Assembly: GCF_049243985.1 (NCBI RefSeq)
Contig: NC_135370.1
Coordinates: forward strand, 188,387,042-188,451,041
Source: Paroedura picta
Lineage: Eukaryota; Chordata; Lepidosauria; Squamata; Gekkonidae
Length of the DNA stretch: 64,000 nt
Direction of reading: 5' to 3'
The notes beneath the pieces are model-generated. The model did no database searches. It saw only the letters and a program-made list of their open reading frames with translations, and had not been told where the DNA came from. Positions 1 through 11,649 of this stretch are shown here, one piece after another (position 1 is the stretch's first letter; the number at the start of each line of letters is the position of its first letter). The translations under genes were made by a program, and so were the position numbers.

Positions 1-407
1 GAGAAGGTCTTCCTGGTCCTAACCTGTGAATGCCGCCAAGACCACAAAGACCAGCCGGGACCGATGCGACTTAGCTTCCAAATCCAGAAGTTCTGGGCAC
101 TTTTGGGGGTTGAGCCCAGGGAGGGACCCCAGCGGAGGAGGGCGGATGCCATAAAGCCTGATATCTTGGGGAACGTCCGGAGTTCGGCATCCCGAGTGCA
201 AAAGCCGGTCGGGGAAGGCGGGGGTTTTGGGGGAGGGAAGGGGAGATCTTCTGGCTCGGCTCTTCTCCTCCTCACCAGTCGTGCAAAACTCGCCTCCCCC
301 CGAGGCTGTCTTACTGGAGTCCATCGGCCGACTCCGGAGCAGCAGGGCAGGGGAAGAAAGGCGTTCACACGCGAAGGGCTGCAGTCCTGCTCATTTCGCG
401 CCTCCCG
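1..407. other. left window edge, no gene recognised
   Basis: This is GC-rich sequence just outside the left arm of the 7SL/RPS29 inverted duplication. Long open frames cross it because GC-rich DNA has few stop codons, but none resembles a protein I know. No repeat family was recognised here. Confidence 0.5.
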
Positions 408-765
408 ACGCCTGTCTCTCGCCTGGCCCCTCGCGGCGGCCGGCGGCACTGCGGGCTCTGCGGGCGGCAATGGCGCGCTCCGGCCAGGAGGAGGCGGGCG
501 AGAGGCGGGCATCGAAAGGGCGGGGGGCGCCTTTGTCGGGCCGGGGCTGGGGGAGAGGGGCGCCGAAAAGCGGGGCAGACCCCCCCCCCCGCCAGTGGCC
601 CTTGGCCCCCGCTCGGGCTCAGCCCACAGCCCCAGGGGAAGCCAGGGAAGGGCGGGCGGGGGGGCACCTGGCTGTCCTGTCCCGTCCAATCTCCCGGTGG
701 CCCCCGCCGGGAGGAGGAGGAGGGGGAGGCGGCGGGCGAGGGTGTTTGGGGGTCGCAAAAGGGGG

Positions 766-769
766 AAAA
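766..769 (-). terminator. pol III T-run terminator of left 7SL gene
   Basis: A run of four T on the minus strand lies just past the 7SL 3' end, the minimal RNA polymerase III stop signal. The right-hand copy has the same run at 11214-11217. Confidence 0.75.
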
Positions 770-770
770 G

Positions 771-1070
771 GAGAGTCCGTGTCTCGCTGTCTTGCCCAGG
801 CTACGCGGCAGCGGCTATTCACAGGCGCGATCCCACTACTGATCGGCACGGGAGTTTTGACCTGCTCCGTCTCCGACCTGGGCCGGTTCACCCCTCCTTG
901 GGCAACCTGGTGGGCCGCGGCTCCCCGCGGCTCGCCATATTGATGCCGAACTTAGTGCGGACACCCGATCGGCATAGCCCGCTGCGGCCCAGAACTCCTG
1001 AGCTCACGCGATCCGCCGGCCTCAGCCTCCCCGGCAGCCGGGATTACAGGCGCGCGCCACCGCGCCCGGC
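771..1070 (-). ncRNA. RN7SL: 7SL RNA (signal recognition particle RNA), left copy
   Basis: This is the RNA scaffold of the signal recognition particle, which binds signal peptides and pauses translation for delivery to the endoplasmic reticulum. Read on the minus strand, it begins GCCGGGCGCGGTGG, the hallmark 7SL/Alu 5' end. It then carries the S-domain segments seen in human 7SL (for example CCGATCGGGTGTCCGCAC and GGTCAAAACTCCCGTG) and finishes GCCTGGGCAAGACAGCGAGAC. Length is about 300 nt, the usual 7SL size. A TTTT pol III terminator follows at 766-769, and an ATF/CRE-like GACGTC lies about 45 bp upstream at 1115-1120, as at the human gene. By eye it is identical to the copy at 10913-11212. 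No internal damage was seen, so both copies may be functional. It is full length with a proper promoter, so it is not a retroposed fragment. Confidence 0.95.
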
Positions 1071-1074
1071 AGCT

Positions 1075-1640
1075 CCTCTCGCCCGCCCGGCGGCCCTTGT
1101 GCAGAGCCCGCACCGACGTCACCCGCAAGGCACGCCCCTCGCCACGCCCCCTCCTTCTCTCTCTCTCTGCCACCGCGCCCGGCCGCACCGACGTCAGCCC
1201 AGGACACGCCCCTCGCCACGCCCACAGTCCCGCCCTCTCTCTGCCACCGCGCCCGGCTGCTCCTCTCGCCCGCCCGGCGGCCCTTGTGCAGAGCCCGCAC
1301 CGACGTCACCACCCAGGACACGCCCCTCACCACGCCCACAGTCCCGCCCTCTCCCGCCCGGCCCACAGCTCTTGTGCAGAGCCCGCACCGACGTCACCAC
1401 CCAGGACACGCCCCCCCGCCACGCCCACAGTCCCGCCCTCTCCCGCCCGGCCCACAGCTCTTATGCAGAGCCCGCACAGACGTCACCCGCAAGGCACGCC
1501 CCTCGCCACGCCCCCTTCTCTCTGCCACCGCGCCAAGCAGCCCTTATGCAGAGCCCGCAACGACGTCACCCCAGGACACGCCCCTCGCCACGCCCCCTAC
1601 TCTCCCTCCCTCTGCCACCGCTCCCCAGCCCTTATGCCGA
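1075..1640. promoter_or_regulatory. tandemly expanded divergent 7SL/RPS29 promoter, six CRE cores
   Basis: The interval between the divergent 7SL and RPS29 genes holds imperfect tandem units of about 75-110 bp. Each carries a GACGTC core in a CACCGACGTCAC-like context: 1115-1120, 1190-1195, 1302-1307, 1390-1395, 1479-1484 and 1562-1567. Two units also contain the first 14 nt of 7SL in minus orientation (1170-1183 and 1244-1257), with decayed versions near 1525 and 1615, so the duplicated unit once spanned the 7SL start site. ATF/CREB binding near position -50 is an established requirement of the human 7SL promoter. The right arm has only two such units. Whether the extra cores are used is inference. 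Confidence 0.8.
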
Positions 1641-1655
1641 CGACGCCCGCTCTGA

Positions 1656-2311
<656 letters not shown>

Positions 2312-2382
2312 GCCCGGAGCACCGTGATGGACCCCCGACGAGGACGATGCCCGGAGACCCCCGATTCCCGCCACGTGCTTGC

Positions 2383-2388
2383 AATAAA
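2383..2388 (+). terminator. poly(A) signal of RPS29 left copy
   Basis: AATAAA lies 72 nt past the RPS29 stop. The mirror copy has the same signal at 10064-10069 on the minus strand. Confidence 0.85.
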
Positions 2389-2684
2389 GGGGCCTGCCGG
2401 CTCCTCCCTTCCCAAAAACCCTGAGCTCTGCAAGCGGGTATTTTCATTGTGAAGCACATGACAGAATGTTAATTGTTGCTGAAATGAATTACATTTAAAC
2501 AAAAAAAAAACTTTCTTGGCAAGATATATGTTTTTGGGCATCATGGCACTCACCCCTTTCCTGGCGCCTGACAAGGGCTTCTGGGAAATGGACGGGACTC
2601 TGGCCTAGCAAGGGGGAAGGGAGGGGGTTCCTCACCCAGGTCGGCCTCAGTCCCTCATGGCCCCGCAGAGACCAGGCAGCCATG

Positions 2685-2965
2685 CCAGCAGGTGGGTGGG
2701 AACCTCACCCTCAGAGGCTGCCCTTAAAAGGACCCGTAAAATGCGCTAGATGGGCCACGCCAGCCATCTTGTACCTCTTGTGCTGCCAGAGAAGCTGGTC
2801 CCCCCCCCCCAATGCCACACTGGCCATGGCAGAGGTCTCTGCCTAAACGTGGGGACTCTTCCTTGGTCTCGCATGGTGGAGCAAAGGGGTGCTGCAGAGG
2901 TCCTGCCTGACTCCCACTTTGTTCGGCCTCCCTGTCTGGAAGCAGGCACACTGTCACGAGGCCGT
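2685..2965 (+). repeat. unclassified low-copy repeat X, copy 1
   Basis: This segment shares long blocks with 4980-5320 (same strand) and, reversed, with 9285-9715 and 9775-9925. Shared words include GTGGGGACTCTTCCTTGGTCT, read here in two shorter pieces, AGAAGCTGGTCCCCC and CCCGTAAAATG. I do not recognise the family, and no tRNA box or terminal repeat is evident. Confidence 0.6.
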
Positions 2966-3124
2966 GGAGACTGTGGTGCTCTTATTGTGGCCAAACGGAG
3001 GACCATTTCACTGCGTTGCTCCTGTGAGTCTTGGGGGCAGCAGGGGGATTGAGGACTGCAGGAGAAGGGCAGAGAGTTTGCCTCCACAAGCACAGAGAGG
3101 GATTATAGTGTGGAATTTGCTGCC

Positions 3125-3310
3125 AGACGTTTTGGGGTTTTTTGCTGACTTGCGGCAACCCCATGTGGCTTTCAAGGTGAGACATTCTGAAGCAGTTGGC
3201 TGTTGCCTGGCTTTGTGTCACAACCTTTGTCTTCCTTAGCGTTGCCAGGGCCAACCGTGCTTAGCTTCTGAGAGCCCACCAGGTCAGGCTACCTGGCCTG
3301 GGCTGAGTGG
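3125..3310 (-). mobile_element. 5S rRNA-derived SINE
   Basis: On the minus strand the head reads like vertebrate 5S rRNA (CTCAGAAGCTAAGCACGGTTGGCCCTGG, quoted in pieces: AGAAGCTAAGCA and TTGGCCCTGGC). The body contains GCTTCAGAATGTCTC and GGGGTTGCCGCAAG. This is the SINE3-type organisation. Confidence 0.65.
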
Positions 3311-3714
3311 TTGGAAGAGCCTAAGTCCTGAAGGGAGGTTAACATGCTGCGTGGTCTGCCAAGGTCAGGTTGGAACGAATAGGGTATTGGACAATACACA
3401 CCTGTTCTCAGGGGGCCCCAGAGTTATCTGCAGTTGCAGCACCTATTTGATGGTTGCACCCAATGACTCCCAAAGAAGAAATAATGCAAAGTCCCTCACA
3501 GGAAGGCAGGTAGCAGAAGGTACGGCTTGCAGTAGTGGGTTAAATTGTAGGTGGAAAGCTACCGGCTGGGCACGGGGAGGTGGGGGAATAAGTTAGTTCA
3601 CCAGTAGAATGGGGCTGCTGGAGGAGGTGGTGAACAAACCCTTGTTGGGGATCTTCGAGGCTGACCTCACATTGACCAGGGGGTTGGACTGGATGTCTTC
3701 TAGGATAGCGATCC

Positions 3715-4012
3715 CCAACTTGTGGGCCGCGGACCATATGTGGTCCTTCGACTAATTGGAGGTGGGCCCCGAAGGACGCCTTCTTCCCCCCCCCAGCCCT
3801 TTACTTCATCCCCCCCCCCAGCCCTTTACAACACACTTCATTGTTGTGGCGTGTCTGTATCTTATTTTGAAGGGATGTTTAAACATTACCATAGCGATCA
3901 GAGAGCGTTAGGGCAGTGGTTGAGAGTAGAGGAGTAAACTACCCCCCCCCCCACCGGGCCTCAGTAAAAGGCATTCAGTGGTCCCCGGTGATAAAAAGGT
4001 TGGGGACCACTG
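3715..4012. mobile_element. non-autonomous hAT-type DNA element
   Basis: The ends are imperfect inverted repeats of the CAGTGGTCCCCAAC type (left TAGCGATCCCCAAC, right GTTGGGGACCACTG). Degraded 8-bp target duplications flank it (TTCTAGGA and CTCTAGGG). The interior is short, C-rich and non-coding. Confidence 0.7.
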
Positions 4013-4699
4013 CTCTAGGGCACCTGCCAGCTTTACAAATTGAAGGTCTAAAAAGCTGGGATTCCATCACTCTGAAGCTGGCGAGATCTAGGAGGAATCA
4101 TTTGGCTACGGCACCAAGCAGAAAGATCTACGTGGGGTGGGTGGGACAGGACGCCAAGAAAGGAAGAAAACCTGGGAGTGAGAAGTGCATCAAGACTACA
4201 ACCTGCTTCCTCAACTGTTCAGCTCCTGCTGCTCTTGCTGCTGCGGCTTCCAGACTGCAGTGGTCTCCTCAACTTCCCTGCTTGTTTACAGGCTGCCAAC
4301 TCCACTTTTTCTTTCTTTGAGACTGGCACGGACATCCTTTCCTTGCTCCCCCTTTGGGAGCTCTGCCTAGGCCCCTTACTCCGTTTCTGGATCACAAAGC
4401 AGTCTGTACCCGTCCCAGCAGGTGGGGGGTAGGCAACGTGATGCTGGACTTGGACTGTTCTTTTCCTTAAACTTCTTTAAATCCCTCGCCCTCCTCATCT
4501 CTGGGCTGCTCCCAGCGTAGAATTCTGACTCTTGCTTTTTCTTTCTCTGAGCGCTTCATAGGCAGTGAATTACTCAGTTTCACTGTTCTTTATGCTTCAA
4601 TACTTTCCCAGTCATATATTGCCTCGAATAAATTTGAAATCTTGTTTTGGAAACTCTCTAGTTGTTTTGTGCACCTTGAGCTTGATTGTGTGTGCTTGG

Positions 4700-4885
4700 G
4701 AGGGGGGGGAGGGGGGCAGGTGCCAACAAGTTGCAACCAACTTAGAGCAAACCTCATATGGTTTTTGGGGTAGTTTGCTATCTCCTGCCTCTGGGTGGCA
4801 ACCCTGTACTTGGCATTTTCCCCTCCCAGGTCCCAGTCAGGGCCAACCCTACTTGACTTCCAAGGTCTGATGAGAATGAACTCAC
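4700..4885 (-). mobile_element. 5S rRNA-derived SINE, diverged
   Basis: Minus-strand 5S-like blocks (TTGGAAGTCAAGTAGGG, TTGGCCCTGACTGGG) are followed by the same body as at 3125-3310. It is older or more degraded than that copy. Confidence 0.55.
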
Positions 4886-4979
4886 CTGGGCATCTGGATC
4901 AGGCCCCTTTGCAGGTGAAGGTTGCCACAGTGCAGGTTTTGCAGGGTTAAGAGCGTTCGCCTTCCAAGCTAGCCAGGTG

Positions 4980-5320
4980 ATGGAAGCAGAGGTTTTTGTG
5001 TGACCCTCAGCTGGCCATGTTGTGTCGATCCTGCTACCAGGGGTGCTGCTGGAGAAGCCAGAGGGGGGGAAGCCATGCTGGCTGCAGCAGATGTCTCCGC
5101 TGAAACGTGGGGGCTGTGAATATTCTGTCTGAGGAGCGCTTAGTTCAGCCTCCCTTTTTGGAAGCCACCCACTCATAAGGCCTTGGATGCATTAGCCATT
5201 TCCTGTTGGTGGGAGGAGAAAGCCAGGGGGAATGGGGCAGATAAGCTGGACATGCCTCCAAGACAGAAGTGGTGCATCAGGCACAGGTCCAGAACTTCTA
5301 AAGGGGGTCCCTTGCCTGGT
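4980..5320 (+). repeat. unclassified low-copy repeat X, copy 2
   Basis: It shares GCTGGAGAAGCCAGAG-, AAACGTGGGG- and AAGGCCTTGGATGCATTAGCC-like blocks (read in pieces) with the reversed copy at 9285-9715 and with 2685-2965. Confidence 0.55.
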
Positions 5321-5352
5321 CATGGTCAGTTCCTCTTAGCCCAGCAGGAGCT

Positions 5353-5600
5353 AGAAGAAGAAGAGTTGGTTCTTATACGCCACTTTTCCCTACCCGAAGG
5401 AGGCTCAAAGCGGCTTATAGTCGCCTTCCCATTACTCTCCCCACAACAGACACCCTGTGGGGTGGGTGAGGCTGAGAGAGCCCTGATATCACTGCTTGGT
5501 CAGAACAGTTTTAGCAGTGCCATGGCGAGCCCAAGGTCACCTAGCTGGCTGCATGTGGGGGAGCGCAGAATCGAACCTGGCACTCCTAACCAAACTTGCT
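5353..5600 (-). mobile_element. tRNA-derived SINE (GAGCCAG..TAGTGGTTAGGAG family)
   Basis: On the minus strand a degraded tRNA-like head with A-box (TTAGGAGTGC) and B-box (GGTTCGATTC) leads into CACATGCAGCCAGCT. It ends in ATAAGAACCAACTCTTCTTC with a GAA/TTC-rich tail. This is the commonest SINE in the window. Confidence 0.8.
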
Positions 5601-5802
5601 AATGGGTCAAACCCAGTTCCTTTAGTGTACCTTGCTCTTCAGGACACAGTTGAAGAGGGTCTTATTTAGAGGTACACATGGTGCAGTGTGGCACGCAGCT
5701 AGCCTGTCAGCAGAGCATGAAACTCCCAATTTGAAACAAATGACAAGCTATTCTAACTGAAGTAATCAACCAGGTATATAAGCACTCCTGCATAGTGATT
5801 TT

Positions 5803-6000
5803 CATAGAACCCTAGAGTTGGAAGGGGCCATGCAGGCCATCTTGTCCCACCCCCATGCTCAGTGCAGGGTCAGCCTCAAGCATCCCTGAAAAGCATCTGT
5901 CCACTTGCTGCTTGAAGACGGCCAGTGAGGGGGAGCCCCCCCACCTCCCCAGGCAGCCAGTTCCACATTGACAGCTTTTACCTAACCGCTGGCTTTCTGC
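5803..6000 (-). mobile_element. CR1 LINE 3' fragment
   Basis: Reading minus, the end is the CR1-type tail (plus strand: CCTAGAGTTGGAAGGGGCCA). Upstream lies the coding end with GACGGCCAGTGAGGGGGAG on the plus strand, which corresponds to the conserved SLAVF reading of CR1 reverse transcriptase. Confidence 0.7.
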
Positions 6001-6544
6001 CTCCCATTGTAATCTATTGCTGCAATAGGAATAGCTCCCTGCCCTGAGAGCCATTCCAAGACTTAATTTTTTGCTTTTAATTTGTTGTCTTCATCTGTGT
6101 GTAAACTGCCTTAAGCTCAATAAGAAAGACGGTAGGCGGCATATAAGTAGAATGAATGAAGGTGGCTAATAAATGTTTGAACTAAATAGTCCAAAGCCCT
6201 CCAACAGCCATCTGGAGCAACAAACGGCCCTCAAATGTCTTCAAGATATGGTTAAGGTGTGTGATGAAATAGCTAGGCTCATTCCCCAGAAGAAAATAAG
6301 CCCCCGTGGAATAGCACTCCTAGCTACACTTACTGAGAACGCAGAGAGAGGAAGGGCGACTCTGGAGTTCCAAAATGGATGAAGGTGGGTGGTTTGATCC
6401 TGCCTAACTTTAGCAGCTTCATAACCACTTAAGTGGCCACACTCCCTGCTTTAGGCAACATTTTAATTGGGGAGAGGGGATTTTTCCATTCTTGTTTATC
6501 ACTGGCCATGAATACCACTGGATATGAACAGGGGGCCTTTCCAC

Positions 6545-6665
6545 CGAGCGTCTTTCAGAAGAACCTACAAAGAGCCCTGCTGGGTCTAGGATGAGAGCCT
6601 CCTGTCTCACACAGCAGACAACCAATTCCTCCAAAGGGCAACCACAGGGCAAAGGCTGCAGCCTT
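6545..6665 (+). repeat. single unit of the dispersed repeat that forms the DNAAF2 intron arrays
   Basis: Blocks AGAGCCCTGCTGGGTC, CTCCTGTCTCACACAG and AATTCCTCCAAAGGGC match the 126-bp array unit at 38940-40915. Here there is one diverged unit. Confidence 0.6.
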
Positions 6666-6673
6666 CCTTAGAA

Positions 6674-6804
6674 CAGGGGTAGTCAACCTGTGGTCCTCCA
6701 GATGTTCATGGACTACAATTCCCATGAGCCCCTGCCATGCTGGCAGGGTCTCATGGGAATTGTAGTCCATGAACATCTGGAGGACCACAGGTTGACTACC
6801 CCTG
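6674..6804. mobile_element. hairpin hAT-type MITE 1
   Basis: A near-perfect palindrome of about 131 bp starts CAGGGGTAGTCAACCTG and ends with its reverse complement. It is flanked by the exact 8-bp duplication CCTTAGAA (6666-6673 and 6805-6812). It has no coding capacity. Confidence 0.9.
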
Positions 6805-7883
6805 CCTTAGAACACAAGAAGAGCCTTACTCGGCCTGTGGCCATCACTACATCCTCTGGCTTCGAATTCCCCATTTTGGTCGCTATAAAATGTATTTCCT
6901 TTTGCCCATCCTGAACCAGCTCCCCACCAGCCATTGGATGTCCTCAGGTTCTATTATTTTGAGGGAGGCAGGAAACTGTCTCATTGTCAAATCTTTCCAC
7001 CCCAGGCATAATTGCATAAACCTTTATGATGCCCCCCCCCCGCTTAGTTGTCTGTCTTCTAAACTGAAATGTTCCAGACTCAGCATTTCCTCTGAACCTT
7101 TCTTCCTGGCGAAGGGGCTCCAACTCCAGAATCATCTCAAAGTTCCCTTCCTCTGCAATTTTTCTAGCCCTGTAATGCCCCTTGAGAGATACGGGGACAC
7201 ACTGGGAAGGAATATGCTCTGGGCTATTCTGCAGTTGTGGAAAGACCTGAGGTAGACAGAGCCCCGGCTGCAGACACCCCCCTTGGGGCCAGTACGGTGG
7301 GATGCAGCCCCGAGGGCCATGCCTGCCACCTCACTCTGGAGAGACCCCCTGGGCCAAAGGTCGGTGGTCGGAGCTGGACTTCCCAGCCTCAATGGGCCCC
7401 TGGCATCTTGGTGGGTCTGCGAGACGGACATGCAGCGCTCCATAGGAAAGTACCTGCCCTGCAGCTGGGAGTGCCCCACCCCAAGGAGAGCTGCCACTGC
7501 TCAAAGCAGCCACAGCTGGGCTGAGTGGACCGGTTGCCTCATCTGAAGAGGACACCCACTCTCACCTGCTCGGTCTGCTTTGGGATCCAGGAAGGTCTGG
7601 TCCCAGAAGGAGCCTCCTCCCCCAGCGCCCACATCCAATGGAGGAATTTACCATGGACAATGGGACATGGGTACCAGTGAGACTTTGCAGCAATAGGGGT
7701 AGGGGAATTGAGAGCCCCTGCCTCATTGTCCCAAGCCGAAATCCCGTGACGGGTGTTATGAACGGACATGGCAGATCTGTCTATAAAAGGGCCTTTAAAC
7801 CGAGAACCCAGGAAAAACCAGCAGCAAACTGACAGTGGGCTGCTTTGTCCTCATCAGCTTGCTGGCAGTTTCCCACCCGAAAT

Positions 7884-8285
7884 GGTACAATCAGAGTTGG
7901 AAGGGACCTCCTGAGTCATCTAGTCCAACCCCCTACAGCAGTGGTCCCCAACCCCCAGTCTGGGGACTAGTACCGGTCCACGGTGCCTCCTTCCCGGCTG
8001 CTGCCTCGGGGGCTGCCCTGCCACTCTGCTGCCGGCTCACCTTTGGTGCTCTCCAGCGGCCGCCATGGCCGGGGCTCCCCTTTGGTGTAGCACTGCGCAG
8101 CTGCTGCTGGCAGCGCCCCCCAGCGGGCGACGGGAAGTCAGGGGTGCTAGTGGGAAAGCAAGTGGAGCAGGGGCTCAGGTGGCAGCAACGTCCCTTCGCA
8201 AAATACTACCCCCCGCCCCGGGCCGCAGTAAAATTGTCAAGTGTTGACTGGTCCCCGGTGAAGGTTGAGGACCACTGCTCTACAG
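7884..8285. mobile_element. hAT-type element inserted in a CR1 tail
   Basis: A CR1 tail (AGAGTTGGAAGGGACC, 7884-7938) is interrupted by an element at 7939-8277. The element's ends are CAGTGGTCCCCAACC and GAGGACCACTG, and its flanking 8-bp duplication is CCCTACAG/CTCTACAG. The interior is GC-rich and non-coding. Confidence 0.75.
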
Positions 8286-8734
8286 AATGCAGGAAATTCA
8301 CAATGACAAAGATGTCTACAAACCTGAGAAAAACTCTAGATTCGCATCAATTTCTGAAATCTTAATAACAAACTGGTGGATTAATCCCTTTCCACAAGTA
8401 ACAGAACCAGCACCTGTAGCTTTAATTTATTTTTATTTTATTTATATTTAATTTCTTTTCTGCCCTCCCATAAGGCTTAGGTTAAGGAAAAAATGCCTCC
8501 TGTCACCATTGCCAGGCAATGATGCAGTATTGTCAGACTTCAGGCCATGGTTTCCTTCAGAAAACGGGGGGGGGGGGGGGAGCTTTCCAGGAATACTTTG
8601 GCCTTTAAGGGAGGACTCAGCCAGGCTCACCAGCAACCACCAAGTGACTTATCATGCAATGGACTCCCCAAGCCTTGCCGATTGCTACTCTTCAACAGCA
8701 ACCACTCCATGGCAGCTACTAGAGGTGGCCGCCC

Positions 8735-8808
8735 AGGTGGCCAAACTTTGGCTCATGGGAATTAATAGTCCATGGACATGTGGAGAGCCACTGTTTGGCC
8801 ACACCTGA
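8735..8808. mobile_element. remnant of older hairpin element (GGCCAAAC type)
   Basis: GTGGCCAAACTTTGG, a TAGTCCATGGACAT core and TTTGGCCACACCTG resemble the ends of the element at 59524-59649. Most of the arm sequence is decayed. Confidence 0.5.
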
Positions 8809-9284
8809 TGTAGACCTAGGATTCCAACCCACTACACCCCATTGAGGTTTGGATTTATGGGATTATATGGTACTGAAGTGGGACACACAATGTTTGGATT
8901 TGCAAGTAAGTTTTTTCTATTGATCTCGTAGCCTGTATGTTTACTGAAAGACCATTTCCGATTACCAGTGACTGATCGTTTAGTTGTGCAGCTTTTCTCT
9001 CTTCCCAGTCTCCACCTTCATTTACAGGCAGAATCTCAGCACGCTCTTCTAGATCGCTGCCATGTCCTCAAGGGATGTCTTTGGGGCACTTTCATCTTTG
9101 TGAAAGGGGAGGGTCTACATCTTTCAGCTTCTTTTAATGGAAGCCTGAGGACCAGGCTCCCACTCACCTGCTGGCATGACTGCCACCCTGACACAGGGTG
9201 AATGGGGGAGAGGAAGAGATAGGCAACACCTCCTTCCAATGGCTGGGAAGGCAAGAGAGTGGGCAGGGGACCACCACCCCCTCT

Positions 9285-9715
9285 GAAATGATTTCCAGAA
9301 CTAGACCACCAACTCTGCCTTGAAGGCATGTCAGGCCTATCCATCCTGCCTCTTCCCCCCTCCCCCTTTCTATCCAGTTTAGTGCCCTTGGCTATTCTCT
9401 CCCCGCAACAGGAAACGGCTAATGCCTCCAAGGCCTTGTGAGTGGGCACCTTCCAAATGGGGAGGCTGAGCAAAGTGCTCCTCAGACAGGACATTCACAG
9501 CTTCCTTCTGCTCCACCTTGTGAGACCAAGGAAGAGTCCCCACGTTTCAGCAGAGACGTCTGCTGTGGCCAGCGTGGCTTCCGGGGGACCAGCTTCTCTG
9601 GTTTCATGATGGCCACAGGGTGGCTGGTAGGCCCATCTAGTCTATTTTACGGATCCTTTTAACGGCAGCCTCTCAGGGCGAGGCTCCCATTTGCCTGCTG
9701 GCCTGGCTGCCAGAG
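9285..9715 (-). repeat. unclassified low-copy repeat X, copy 3 (inverted)
   Basis: It is the reverse complement of parts of 2685-2965 and 4980-5320. Matching plus-strand words include GACCAAGGAAGAGTCCCCAC, CCAAGGCCTTGTGAGTGGG and GGGGGACCAGCTTCTCTGG. A related block continues at 9775-9925. Confidence 0.6.
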
Positions 9716-9774
9716 CCCTCAACTCCCAGCTCCATACCTTTGCCTTGCAGAAGCTGAATCTCAGTCTCCATGGC

Positions 9775-9925
9775 CTTGGGACTGGGTGCCTGCTTCCAAA
9801 GAGGGAGGCCTCTGGGGGGACCAGCTTGTCTGGCGGCACAACAGGCAAAGAATGGCTGGCGTGGCCCACCCACCTCATTTTACGGGTCCTCTTAGGGCTG
9901 GCATGGCTGCGGGGGCCCTGCTAGG
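9775..9925 (-). repeat. unclassified low-copy repeat X, copy 4 (inverted, partial)
   Basis: Reversed, it shares CATTTTACGGGTCCTCTTA-like and GGGGACCAGCTTGTCTGG-like blocks with copy 1. It lies just past the 3' end of the right RPS29 gene, as copy 1 lies past the left one, so the original inverted duplication may have been somewhat larger. Confidence 0.5.
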
Positions 9926-10063
9926 CCACGAGGGGAGCTCCGCACCACTGCCTTGCAGGCCTGCCCGGGGCTGACTTCCCAATTGCTCCCCGGACCCTAA
10001 GCCCCGCCCCGCCCCATCAAGAAGCAAAGAAGGGAGGGAGGAAGGAAGTAGCCGGCAGGCCCC

Positions 10064-11649
<1,586 letters not shown>

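Larger units (their letters stand above)
2413..10047. other. spacer between inverted arms; repeats only, no gene seen
   Basis: The 7.6 kb between the two RPS29 copies contains interspersed repeats: low-copy repeat X, 5S-derived SINEs, hAT-type elements, a CR1 tail and a tRNA-type SINE, listed separately. Between them is apparently unique intergenic DNA. None of the open frames (largest about 176 codons at 7835-8365) resembles a known protein or shows exon structure. Confidence 0.6.

Noticed and set aside
6173-6382. 69-codon frame with helix-like composition
   Set aside because: No family recognised, no splice or promoter context, and length within chance expectation.
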